Shown: positions 38,801 through 50,000 of the stretch, piece by piece | How the letters are laid out: each line of letters starts with the position of its first letter | Numbering within the stretch: the stretch's first letter is position 1 | NCBI RefSeq assembly: GCF_037975245.1 | Contig: NC_092562.1 | Coordinates: forward strand, 8,345,001 to 8,409,000 | From: Apostichopus japonicus | Lineage: Eukaryota; Echinodermata; Holothuroidea; Aspidochirotida; Stichopodidae | Direction of reading: 5' to 3' | Length of the DNA: 64,000 bases | Notes under the pieces: model-generated | The model's database searches: none | What the model was told of the DNA's origin: nothing | Seen by the model: only the letters and a program-made list of their open reading frames with translations | Program-made: the position numbers and the translations under genes

Positions 38801-40815
38801 CAGGCCTCGACGCTGGAATATTTTTGAAAGTACTCGCTATTTGGCGACAGTGACTACATAACTACTCGCCAAAACGCAAAACTCACTAACCACTATGACT
38901 GCTGTTCAAATCTCCATACTACAGATCTACAACATCAACCCTTTCTATGAACAAAGGTTAGGCACTTGGGCAGATACATGGTGCTGAGTAATTGCAGATT
39001 GGAAAATTTGTTTCTGTGCAGTATGCAATTTAAACTATTTTTCCACCAGAAGTTAGTTATGAACAAAGTAAAACATGTCGCAGAATCGTAAAGAAGCAGC
39101 TAGGCCAACTGTAGTGTTTCAAACAAATAAACAAAAAACATCTGCAAAAATACCTACGAAGATAGCTTGGCTTCTGTTACATGAGGGCTCCTCTAGTTAG
39201 GTGTGCGCGTGTCCTAAGCATATACAGTATACCTCATTGCTACTTTGAACTGCTACACGATTGGTGGGGTTGGTAAATTTTCCCAATTATTTATCTTATC
39301 TTTTAGCTGTAGATTGGAGTGCGAAAAATATCGCTATTACTCCAGTACACTGCCTAAATCAAAGCGATCTTTTACGCACTGAAAAAAACTCCTTAAATTG
39401 TTGTTTACTTTGCTAATTTCACAGATGGCATGTAGAATATGCCTTAAGAAATTATTTTAGGAGCTGTTTGGCCAGCTTAAGTATTTTGTATTCTGACAAG
39501 AAACATTATTAACAATGCTTATTGTTAGTAGTCTATACCTGCATATACTCTACTGTACAGGTGTTGCCTGCGCATAACCAAGCCACGTGATATCGACGTT
39601 AAATAACAATTTTTAATTGGTTGAGAAATTAATAGCCTATATGAACACAACATATTTATGAATACCTCTACAAAACACACTACCTAGGGTCAAACCGTTA
39701 CCTCTACTAAATTGTTAGTTTAGATTTTTAAATGATGCTTTGGCTGTATTTTTGTAAATGCTCCGTTGGAACTTATTTTTAAATTAAAAAAAATTTGGCA
39801 GGACTATGAAGTTCCTCAGTACTGCAATAATGATGCTTTAATTATTGAATCAATATTGTATGCATAGGTTATCTTTGACTGGTAGGAAACCCAATACAAA
39901 ACTACTTCAATCCCATATTTTCCAAACATATATTTCTTAGAAATGTATACGCTCTACCAAACATGTCACATGACTTTTATCGTTCGCGGTATATACACAA
40001 GCTGTAGTAGTCATTACCCTGTCATCTTACTCACCACAAGCCCAACGCATAATTACCCACCAAAATGTGCGTACGGTGGATATGGTTTGCATGGCGCGTC
40101 CTTTGTACCACGTTATTACGTGTAGATTCATTGAAAATGTCAAACTTTTTCGCTTTATTGAATCGTCATACATCTTCATGGCTGCGTTACGTCATTGTGA
40201 ATGTGAAGTTATTGTGCAGTGTAAAGTCGTTAGGCAGACCAAGGTCATTTAAGTACATTTGCAACTCAGTTTGACATGAAGATCGTGCTGCTTAAATCAG
40301 ACGATTTATGGTAACGTATTATCTATCATTTCTATAGGACCTATCTCAAGAACAATCGCAAAATCTTGGCCTGTTACTAGCACTTCGGGGCATAACATTA
40401 ATATTCGGAGATATGCCATAACTATATGGAATCAGAGGGTAGTTGCTATTCAGAACTCAATTTATTTTGTTAACACTATATGCAGTAAACAATACGATAA
40501 TTAATCGTTTTAAAGAGTGACTACGTTAGCTTATCATACCAGTTTACGAACATAAATAAGTATTTATAGAACAGTATCCCGTCTCAGTTTCTGTTATTGG
40601 TAGTAAATTCACTCTCTTTGCGTACTTTATTTTGAAATTATAGTAACAGAAGGTGGAGGATCATTAACTTCAAGTTAATGATTGAAAAATTACACAGGCA
40701 CAAGTATGCAAATTTTCCAGGGGGGGGGGTGTATCCAACGCAAGTTGCCAAAACGGCAGGTAGGGAATGGTTACACAAAAATGCGTTTCTGAGGCTTTCT
40801 GACTTCGGTATAGGG
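38800..40815. other. Non-coding stretch, no gene recognised
   Basis: No protein-like frame or repeat structure could be supported. Confidence 0.5.
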
Positions 40816-40818
40816 TAC

Positions 40819-42025
40819 CAGGGGCGTATCCAGGGGGGGGGGCGCAACAGGCAAAAAAAAAAAAATAGCAAAAAAAAAAAATAGCAAAAAAAAAAAAATT
40901 GATGACGTCCTTTATGTGAGATGTCGGTGATCCTCAACCCCCCCCCCCCTCCCGTATGCTTTATTTTTTGTTTGCCAAAAAAAGGTTCTGGCGAAGTTCG
41001 GCGGCATAATAGTTTAGAAACATAGATGGTAATTGTGTTTGTATTATCACTATAAACACTAAGTGACATGCCAGCCACACTAAATTGTGCATTTTGTGTC
41101 CATATTTACTGGAAATGTTGCTTATTATTAAGGTCGAAAAATGGATCACATATGGCCATGGGCGGCGATCCTGGGGGAAGGGGGGATATATCCCCCCATG
41201 AAAATGGGTGGAGGGGATGTAATACACCATATCCCCCCACCAAATGCCAGGGATAAGAATATTTTCATGCCTACATTTATGCATCATCGTTAGTGTACGG
41301 CTCTTTTTAGCTTCATTTCTCGCCTACCATAAACGCAGTGCGATCTTTTCAAATAAAGCGTCTTTATAAAGCAAGAATAGTTGACTGTAGGCTTCGTTGG
41401 CCCTATAACAACAAAATGTATTATTGCGCCCACGGTATTGATATAGTACATATATGCACCCTCATAGTATTCATATAGGCCCTATAGTAGGCCTATACAC
41501 ACGTACATGTTCCCTCGAGCAGCTGAGAATGTCATGTTACCAGGGTAATGCTTTATACACGTTTCACCTGGATGCCCTAGCAATCGGTACCTAGGAATGT
41601 AACTATGTGTAATTGTGTATTGCCTGTGTATAGGCCTATAATAGCCTGCATGAGGCCATTTTCTTCATCGAATAATATAAAAGAGCTCTCGAACATTCTA
41701 ACGTTGCGCCTGAAACAAGATTGACAGGGGCAATTTTCCCAAAATAACACCCGAAATTAAAAAAAAAAGTATTTTGGATCCTGATTATGAGATATTTCGG
41801 ACATGACATCCCTATTTCAAAGTTGGTATATGCCGCTTGGAAACCTCGGGAAGTGCCGTTTCCGGCCATCTAGAGGGTTTGTTAATCCCAAAATTTTCTT
41901 GTACGCTTCGCGCCAACTCATGGTGGCGCTACGCTTAGATAGTCAACAAGGTCATATCCCCCCACTCGGCGATCATTCATGCCTGACGCCCTCCCCCCTA
42001 TTGGAAAATCCTGGATACGCCCCTG
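40819..42025. mobile_element. hAT-like element with perfect 16-bp inverted repeats (1207 bp)
   Basis: CAGGGGCGTATCCAGG at 40819-40834 and its exact complement at 42010-42025 form the ends. The flanks carry a 6-bp direct repeat, GGGTAC (40813-40818 and 42026-42031). hAT groups with 5-, 6- or 8-bp duplications are known, so 6 bp fits a hAT subgroup. A C-rich stem at 41158-41245 is shared with the 30.8-kb element, implying a composite. The palindromic core lies at about 41901-41937 in minus orientation. No transposase frame is present. Confidence 0.85.
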
Positions 42026-42321
42026 GGGTACACTGTTATTACCTGGGAATTCAGTACACCTGTGTAGCAGCGTCTTAGGCGAATCCCTTTCCGCTAAAGC
42101 TGCAGTATTTTCAGATATAGTTATTATTTCTCGTAGCGATTTTCAAGCGCAAATTACCGTGAGAATGATGGATTGCACTTTGAAAGTTCTTTACATTGTT
42201 AAAGTTCCTACAATGAACACATTACAAGTTTCTTTATTGACACTGTCAGTTTACCAATGTTTACACTCGTACGCGTATGACCCAGCTCATCTGCTCAGTG
42301 CAAAATTGACGACTGTGACGT

Positions 42322-42983
42322 CAAGGGCGGCGGAAGCACTTTTAATCTGGGGGGGGGGGGCACCGACATCAAAGGGCACTTTGCAGAAATTCGATTGGAC
42401 TGATGCAGCCTTATATATACGGTACCCTTTATAACTCTTATTGTATTATCTTATTTGCGTATATACACATCACTCCATCAACGCCCCCCCCCCTCCTTCA
42501 AGGAAAATATGCATACTAGCACTGTAATATCCAATGTGCAAATTGGGAAACAAGGAACAAGTTTTCTTTTGAGACAAAATGAGGTGAAATCATGCTATTT
42601 GCTAATGTAGGAATCTTCGGAATTAGAGTTTATTTCTTGTTAATATCTTAACAATTTTTTTCCATTCGAAATAGCTTTGAGTTTGACCCACAGAAATTCA
42701 TTAAAAGTCAGGGGCGTAGCCAGGATTTGCAAAGTTGTATGCACGACTATTTGAGCGGAGCGCCACCATCAGTTGGCGCGGAGCGTACAAGAAAAATGTT
42801 GGTTTTACAAACCCCTCAGATGGCCGGAAACGGCCCTTCCCGAGTGTTCATTCTGGTTCCCTGGCCTCTTGCTAACTTGAGACACCTCAATTTTTATGTA
42901 GAAAAAGGGCACATTTTTAACCTGAGGAAAAGTGGGGGGCACGTGCCCCCTGTGCCCCCCCCCTCCCGGTTCCGCCGCCCTTG
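42322..42983. mobile_element. hAT-like element with perfect 8-bp target duplication (662 bp)
   Basis: Perfect 14-bp inverted repeats, CAAGGGCGGCGGAA at 42322-42335 and its complement at 42970-42983, are flanked by identical 8-bp TGTGACGT (42314-42321 and 42984-42991). A second left terminus, CAGGGGCGTAGCCAGG, lies inside at 42709-42724, followed by the palindromic core (about 42753-42786). The right half is therefore a different element that inserted into or replaced part of the first. Confidence 0.9.
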
Positions 42984-43358
42984 TGTGACGTACTCTACTG
43001 TATCGAAATTTACAAATCCCACCCATCTTTACGCACATTTCCCTTAATTGTCTTGGAAACAAAATACGCAGACGGCGGCTCATGGTTGAACAGATTTTGC
43101 ATTGCGCAATAATGAAATAGCCACAGAAATGGAGGGGGTGGAAATAGCACAACCCATTCTTCACGTTGCTAACAAAGAGTTGAAGTAAGGTGGCCTAACT
43201 TCAACACTGTTCCGTAAGTCTGGTACTTTCGAACGGTTGGTGAAGGTATGTTTTTATATGAGATAAAGCAACTTCTTAGTTACAAAAAAAAATGCCTTAA
43301 GCAGTTCCACATCGTTATCTTTGCAGAGTTTGTGGTCATTTGAACCAGAGGCACATGT

Positions 43359-43429
43359 AACATTAGGCTATACCAACCGGTATATATAATGTATTATTAT
43401 ATATATACTGGTAGGTATAGCCTAATGTT
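43359..43429. repeat. Near-perfect inverted repeat (about 30-bp arms)
   Basis: ACATTAGGCTATACCAACCG followed by GTATATATA pairs with TATATATACTGGTAGGTATAGCCTAATGT across a short AT spacer. It may be a small palindromic transposon relic. No clear target duplication was seen. Confidence 0.8.
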
Positions 43430-43682
43430 GCAAGTGGCTGTGATTTGAACTCGGACTCTCATTCTTAAGAGTTGGACTTAGCCTACAGTAAGCATAGGCC
43501 CAGTAGCCTTGCGTTAGTATAGCTTAGGGCCTGACTTTAGAATCCGTACCATATGAATGTGCAAGCTGACTTCGAATCGGCCGAAGAACAACTGTATAAT
43601 CGCACCGGCTTGGTTCAATAGAATAACAGTCGGTGAATAGGTGCGTCGCGTGAATGATTCGCTTGAATGAGTTAAAGCGGTA

Positions 43683-43763
43683 TAGGGTTAAATCCAGGGT
43701 TAGGAAATAGGGTTAGGAAATATGGTTAGGGTTAGGAAATAGGGTTAGGAAATAGGGTTAGGC
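43683..43763 (+). repeat. Interstitial telomere-like repeat
   Basis: AGGGTTAGG words, mostly as a 13-bp unit AGGGTTAGGAAAT, recur about six times. GGGTTAGG is the metazoan telomere motif TTAGGG in register, and AAAT interruptions alternate with it. This is a short degenerate interstitial array. Confidence 0.75.
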
Positions 43764-44999
43764 TTTAAAGGCATTGAAGACTTGCCCCAAACTGCGTGCC
43801 TCACTCTGAAAAAGTTAACTTGCCCTTGCTTGAGAGTGAAGTTTTCTTCTTGGCGCTACAAATTGCAGACCCTTTAAAGGTAGTAAAGACTCACGCACAA
43901 AGAAACGTCTGATGCTGGTATTCTGACATAGTTCGAATGGGGTGTAACATAAGTGTTAGAAACCACCATCGATCCCAGAAAATACCCACAGCTTGCTACC
44001 CTCGGTAAGTAGACACTAGTGTACAGTCAATACATGCAGCTACAGTTAATACACACAACACAGTGTACATAGCAGATCCAAATAAAAGATAACAAGGTAT
44101 CACGTTTCATTACTGTCTGCATTTTGTAGCGACACAAAGGAAACTTCACTTGCAAGCAACGGAAAGTTAATTTTTTCAGAAGGGGACACCTGGTTTGGGG
44201 CGCGTCTAAATGCCTTACTCCCCATTGCAATACTGGTGGTTGGTCATGTGCCATTGTTAAATAATTTTGAGGAATAATGTATCCATGTACTACTACATAG
44301 GCCTACTTCTAGCCTATATATGCTTGTGGCCCACATAGGCTACAGTATAATAGTGCGAGTTATAATAAGCCCTTAAGACTATGGACTAACTAACTGTACT
44401 CATTGTCCTAAAGATTCTTCAATATTTAAACTCCTGAGATGAGGCATAGTCTGCATGTATCAGTTACTGTATGTACCCCCAAATTTGGCACACCTCTGAA
44501 AATGACACACCCTGTATTGTTTGTACATGTATTTGATATCAATTTAGCAACCATAACCATCTAGTTTAAACTTTACAACTTGGTTTTCTTCATTATAAAT
44601 CCAAGGTTCTTTTTTATTTGACAAAGTTTCAAAAGTTATAATTTTTTATCATTTGCTCAGATTGTGACTTATGAAACTGCGAGACTGTGAAGTTCCTTAT
44701 TCTCATACATGTGAGATGTGCATGCATTCAATAGGCTACAATAAGTGTTAAGCTCTTAGCTGTATTAAGCATTAATGCATTATTAAGCATTAATGTGCTG
44801 TTTCCCATCTTAAAAGAATAATAGGCACCTTTGTGTCAAATATTGCCATTATGGCATATAAAAAGGAAACTTGGCACATCTATGGAGAATAGGAGTATCC
44901 CCTGCCTATGTTCAACCAAAAGCAGGTACATGGTTATTTGAAAACTGTTGTAATGTTTCTCTTACATGGCAAGAAGCATCTGGAAGGCCATCACACTTT

Positions 45000-45960
45000 G
45001 GTGTTTTAACTCAGCTACCATAGTTTCAGCTATTGTCACATGTTGCAATGCATATGTCTGTCTGTCAACTATAGGATCTCAGGTCTTCTGACTTTGATCA
45101 AACTTGGTGAAAATGGAAAAGTATATTTAGGATAACAACTTCATCCAAAAATAGGTGAAACATTAAATCACTTGGTAAAACACTTCACCTCCTGGGGTAT
45201 GTGGTACTGTGTAAATCATGTCATTAATGTCTACTACTCAGTTGGTCATAGTGTTTAGCAGATGGTGGGTCAGCAGATTTGTACTTACTTTTGTTCCAAG
45301 TTTGTTTGGGTGAAAATAGGTTCAAAATGTTAAATCACATGTAAAAGCCTACTCAGGGACTAGACATATTTATCAGTAGGTGATTGGTCATAAAAGTTGT
45401 TGTTAGGTCAGGTTTTAGGATATTTGAGGTCACAACAACATAAAAGCCTACTCCTCCTAGGGTTTCTGCTTGATTTCAATCACTGTGATGGGCAGATTGT
45501 GGGTCACAAAAGTCGTACTCAATTGTCAGGTCTAAGGTCATGCTGGTCAAACAAGATCAAAACTGTGAAAAGCGCACAAAGCCTACTTTTTCATTTCAGT
45601 GAAATAGGGTCACACTGTAGTGATCAGCAGTTGTTAGGTCACAAAACTTTTGTTTAATTGTTATATCATTTGGCCAAAGAAGGTTAAAAACATCAAAAGC
45701 ACGTAAAATCCCATTCCTGAAGTTCTAAGGTTTATGTTAAGTTTGATCCAACTTTGTTATAGTCAAAGGTCATTTGGGGTCAAAAGAGGAAGAAATCATG
45801 TTAAGCCTGCCTCGATTAGGCTTTCTGTGTGATGTGATTGAAATCTGAGCAGTGAGCACCTTGATCAGCAGATGATTGGTCAGTGATGATGTGGTTGATT
45901 GTTTTCAGGGATCATGTTGGTCACCCTGGTCAGCTAACATGTCCCACCCCACCCAATAAA
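45000..45960. repeat. Degenerate tandem repeat rich in GGTCA words
   Basis: Blocks such as AAAAGCCTACTC (about 45342, 45440) and AAAGCCTACTT (45586), interspersed with ATCAGCAGATGATTGGTCA and TTAGGTCA words, recur at irregular spacing of about 95-215 bp. The array lies directly upstream of the MPV17L2-like gene. No coding frame is supported. Confidence 0.6.
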
Positions 45961-46369
45961 CAAAATTTTCCAAATCTAGCAGACCAAAATCAGTGTACAG
46001 AACAAATAGATCAGAGAAGGTGTCATCATCTAAAGTTAATGTGTTATGCAATACTTACATGATATCAGAGTACAGCATTTCAACATTGATGCTGAGAATT
46101 ATTCCCATTTGTGCATTTCCTACAATTCCATGGCTATGGCTTTTAGTGAAAGACTTTACCCGACTTTCAAAGCATTACCGTTTTTTTGTCCAAGGACATT
46201 AATGGAAAGCATTATCACTTGAGAGACCTACTGTACTTGCCTTCTTTTGCAGCAGTGTATTTATAATTAGTATAATAAGTAGATTGATTTCAGCAGTTTT
46301 TTCTTTATGTTGGATTTTCATTGATTGGTTTTGCTTTTGCATCAGAACCTATACAGTCAAGTTGGTGTA

Positions 46370-46475
46370 TGTGTGTGTGTGATGCCCTAGCTTGTAAACA
46401 CTGTATCTCAAGAAGGACCTATATGGTTGATGTCATACAGTACTTGGTAATTTTTGTTGGCCCTTGACATTTCCA
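46370..46475 (+). repeat. Dispersed repeat fragment (CTTGTAAACACnnTATCTCAAG family)
   Basis: AGCTTGTAAACACTGTATCT followed by CAAGAAGGACC and a TTGATGTCATAC phrase. The same order occurs at 57.98-58.15, 58.68-59.05 and 60.40-60.60 kb. Confidence 0.6.
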
Positions 46476-46797
46476 TAGGTTTCTTAGCTCTGTAGGTTTG
46501 TTCGACTTAACACTATTAAAGGTCTTTCTTTTCTTTCACAGTATGCGATTGATCTCTTCCATGGGTGGTCTCTAGAGGTATCACATACTCTTCTTGGAAG
46601 GAAATAGATGGTGCAAGTTGTATTAACCGAACCGTCTAATAGTTTGTTAGATCCTCTCAGATGTGGAACAGGGAGACAGTTTGTAATTTAGTATAAAACT
46701 GCCTGTCGTTTTACAAAATGATTTAGGTACCATTATTGCTGCAAAGTACAGTATGTTTGTGTCAAAGATTTTTAATGTTTTATGGCAGTGACCAAAA

Positions 46798-47002
46798 ATG
46801 AATGGTGGTCAGGTTTTCTCAAAAGTAGCTGCTTTGACGAGGAGGCTTTACTCTCCTAAGTACTTGGCTTTAACAAACATAGTATCTGGAGGATTTTTTC
46901 TAGCCTTGAGTGATGGCATTGAACAGTGCAACGAGCGTTACGGCTTTATGAAGCATCATGTACAGACACAGGGCCCTAAAAAGTGGAACTGGAAGAGAAC
47001 AG
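46798..47002 (+). CDS. MPV17L2-like exon 1
   Basis: Encodes residues 1-68 plus the first base of codon 69. The basic N-terminus (KVAALTRRLYSPKY) could act as a mitochondrial targeting region; it is followed by the first hydrophobic segment. The donor is AG|GTACGT. The adjacent in-frame stop at 46789-46791 excludes an upstream extension in this frame. Confidence 0.9.
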
Positions 47003-50000
47003 GTACGTAAATTGCGTAAGTTTCATCCAGTGGCGGAGATTTCTTGTCAGAAGTGGGGGGGTTGCAGGCCATTGATGAAATAAAAAGTCATAACTGCTGG
47101 CTCACTATCTAAGTGGAGCGCCACCATAAGTTGGCGCGAAGTGCACAAGAATTTTTTGGCAAATATTGCTTCCCAGATTGCAGTAAATGGCACTGCCCAG
47201 GCCTTGAAAAGCTGGATTTAACCAGGGGTGTATACAGGATTTTCTAACCCGGGGGGCGCGTATTACTATCTAAGCGGAGCGCCACCATTGGTTGGCGCGC
47301 AGCGTACAAGAAAATTTCTGGTTTTGGTACCCCCAGATCACCGGAAATGGCACTTGAAATGGCTTGAAACTGACCAACCATATGTACACTTTTGCCTGAC
47401 AACCAAGTTTTTTCCAAATACTTTTTTTCTCATCTATAACCTTTTTGAAGATTGTCACCAGTCACACATCATGTTCGACTTCATCACATATCCTGTGGAT
47501 CATTGCTTTTGTAGGTGATTCTTCATCGCGGCCCACAATATCCGTCAGCCCCACTGTTCAGAATTTGAAAATTCACAATTCTCGTGAATAAATTCACTTC
47601 AAAACATACCCATAATGTTGCACAAAATATCATCAATGGACAACCGATATAGAAAAACCTCCTTCAAACCCTAACAGACGGGTCAAAATTGCACAAGTAT
47701 GATGAAGTATGATGAAGAATGTTGGTTAGGGAATTTTCGAAAATTCAGACGGCTACTAAAAAATTTCGTTGAAGGAAATAAAAATATACCAGATATTTCC
47801 GAAACCGAACACTACACACATCGACAGTTTTGACCATGGGCGCAGATCAGTCTTGGATATTGGTAGGGACGCGTGTCTGTTCTATGACACTATCTAAGCG
47901 GAGCGCGACCATGGGTTCGCGCGTAGCGTACGATTTTTTGGGGCAAATATACCTCCCAGATCGCCGGAAATAACACTTCCCAGACCTAATGATGCTCCTA
48001 AACCTCCTTAAGTTTTAGATCTCATTGCTTAGAAATTTAGTTTGGAGAAATACATGGGCGTCTGCAGAAAGAAAATCAGGGGACAAATAATCCAAGTAGA
48101 CTTTTGTATATACGATGGGTCTGGGGTCCTCTCCCAGAAAACAAATATAGACTGCCGCAAATGCGATTTCCGTCCTATATTTAACAACTGTGGATAAAAT
48201 ACAATAAAATGAGAACTGCTACATGTCATTTGCACAATGCTGGATCAAACTGCGCCAAAGTTCCATACAGGGGAACTTGAAATGCAAAGACAAATTGGTG
48301 GGGACACGGTATATCATGTCCCCACTACTGAAAATGTTGGTGGGTACGCGTCCCGCTGTCCTCACCAGGATCTGCCCCCATGGTTTGGAGGCTGTTTATC
48401 GTGGAACGCCATTTTCATGCTCACTGATATGATGTGATATCTGCTGTTTGCTTTACAAATTCGAATAATTTTGTCACTGTTCCTCTTCCTCTTCCCGTTT
48501 TCTTGCCGTATTTTCTACTCCATCCTTTTCTCTCTTTCTTCTTTTTCTTTTCCTTCCTTCACCTCGTTGAAGTTGGCAAGTGTATGCAGTTCCAAAGCTA
48601 TTCAACAGCAACAAAACGTTATTTTGTGTATTTCTGTTGTGGGGTGAAGTTAGCGCTATGAGCTACAAGTTCCAATGCGCAAGGTGGGGGAAAGGGGCTA
48701 GAAATAATGTGTCGGTCAATTCTAACTCGGTTTTCGGTCGTTAATTGTTGATGTAGCCTACCAGGTAAAAGGTTGAAATGACTTTAACAATTTCAAATTT
48801 AATAATTTGATTTATTATGCCATTTGGAGCACATAACATAGGCTATAACAGAACATTACTGGCAAAAACTAGGGGGGGTTGATTGTGTGGGCCAACCCCC
48901 CCTCTTCAAAAAGTGGGGGGGTTAAAACCCCCCCAACCCCCCCTGTTTCTCCGCCACTGGTTTCATCAGTATTCCCTTAGAGCTTTGAGCTATCATGTAT
49001 ATACTCTACTATAAAACCAAATCCATACCAGTGCAAAGCAGTGAGTCTTCAAAATTTACAAACCTTTATTTAGCCACAGACTGCACAGTATGGAAGAACT
49101 TAATGCATGAAACAGAGGCTCAACCATCTGAGTGTGAGAATTCTGCCAGTCAATGACAATAGTACAATAATCAGTTCAGAACAAAAACTAATACAGCTCA
49201 TAACAACAGTCTAAAGAGTATGGTAAAACATGGTCCATTTCCTCTCCTCCTCCTCCTCCTCCTCCTCCTCCTCCTCCTCCTCCTCCTCCTCCTCCTCCTC
49301 CTCCTCCTCCTCCTCCTCCTCCTCCTCCTCCTCCTCCTCCTCCTCCTCCTCCTGATATCTTAGTGATATGAGTGCCATTGATATGTTGAGATGTAGATCA
49401 GACAGCATTTTAAAGTTAACTTCTCAACATGTATATGTTAACCTTGTATATTACTTAGCTCCTCGCTTACCTGTCTACCCACAACCTCAGCACTCTCATT
49501 CTACCATGTCTACTGAACTGGTAGCCTATTATAGCGCCCTCTATGACTGAGACCCTCCCAGTCGATGCCCTTCTCATTCTACCACCCAAAGTGTCAACAT
49601 CATTCGTTTCTTGTGTGGATTTAATTTCTACTGAATTCAATCGGAACGGTTTCCTGGGATCTTTGTTTGATATTTACTGAAAGAAGGAATAATTAATCTT
49701 TGTGCACAGTCTGATTAAATATTCTTTTTTTTTGTGTATTGAAGTGTTTTGAGACTGTACTTTTGGAGCGGTTCACGACCTGTTTCATATTTTTTGTTCT
49801 GGATACGGGTAACAGTTCCGCGAATTACTAACGCTAGTTTCCCGCCCTTTGCTTCTATACATTACATGTTATAGTATTGTGGTCCTGCTAATCATTTGTT
49901 ATTTACTTGGTTCTACCTTATATGTAGAGTTTTAGGTGTTGTTTCCTTAGACTATTCTCTCTTGCTCACTGACCTTTTGTTCTGTTACTTTGGGCTAGGT

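Larger units (their letters stand above)
47028..48959. mobile_element. Composite hAT-like element in intron 1 (1932 bp)
   Basis: CAGTGGCGGAGA at 47028-47039 and its complement at 48948-48959 are the ends, flanked by the perfect 8-bp duplication GTTTCATC (47020-47027 and 48960-48967). It begins only 26 bp after the exon 1 donor. A palindromic core lies at 47111-47146, and two further elements (47223-47800 and 47835-48382) are nested inside. C/G-rich inverted stretches mark the right end (48870-48945). No transposase is seen. Confidence 0.9.

Noticed and set aside
47228-47518. 96-codon frame similar to one at 31632-31865 (minus)
   Set aside because: The similarity follows from the two regions being copies of one MITE; the frame begins inside the palindrome, shows no domain and is short compared with any transposase.
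49211-49408. Polyglutamate frame on the minus strand
   Set aside because: It is a direct translation of the CTC microsatellite and lies antisense within an intron.
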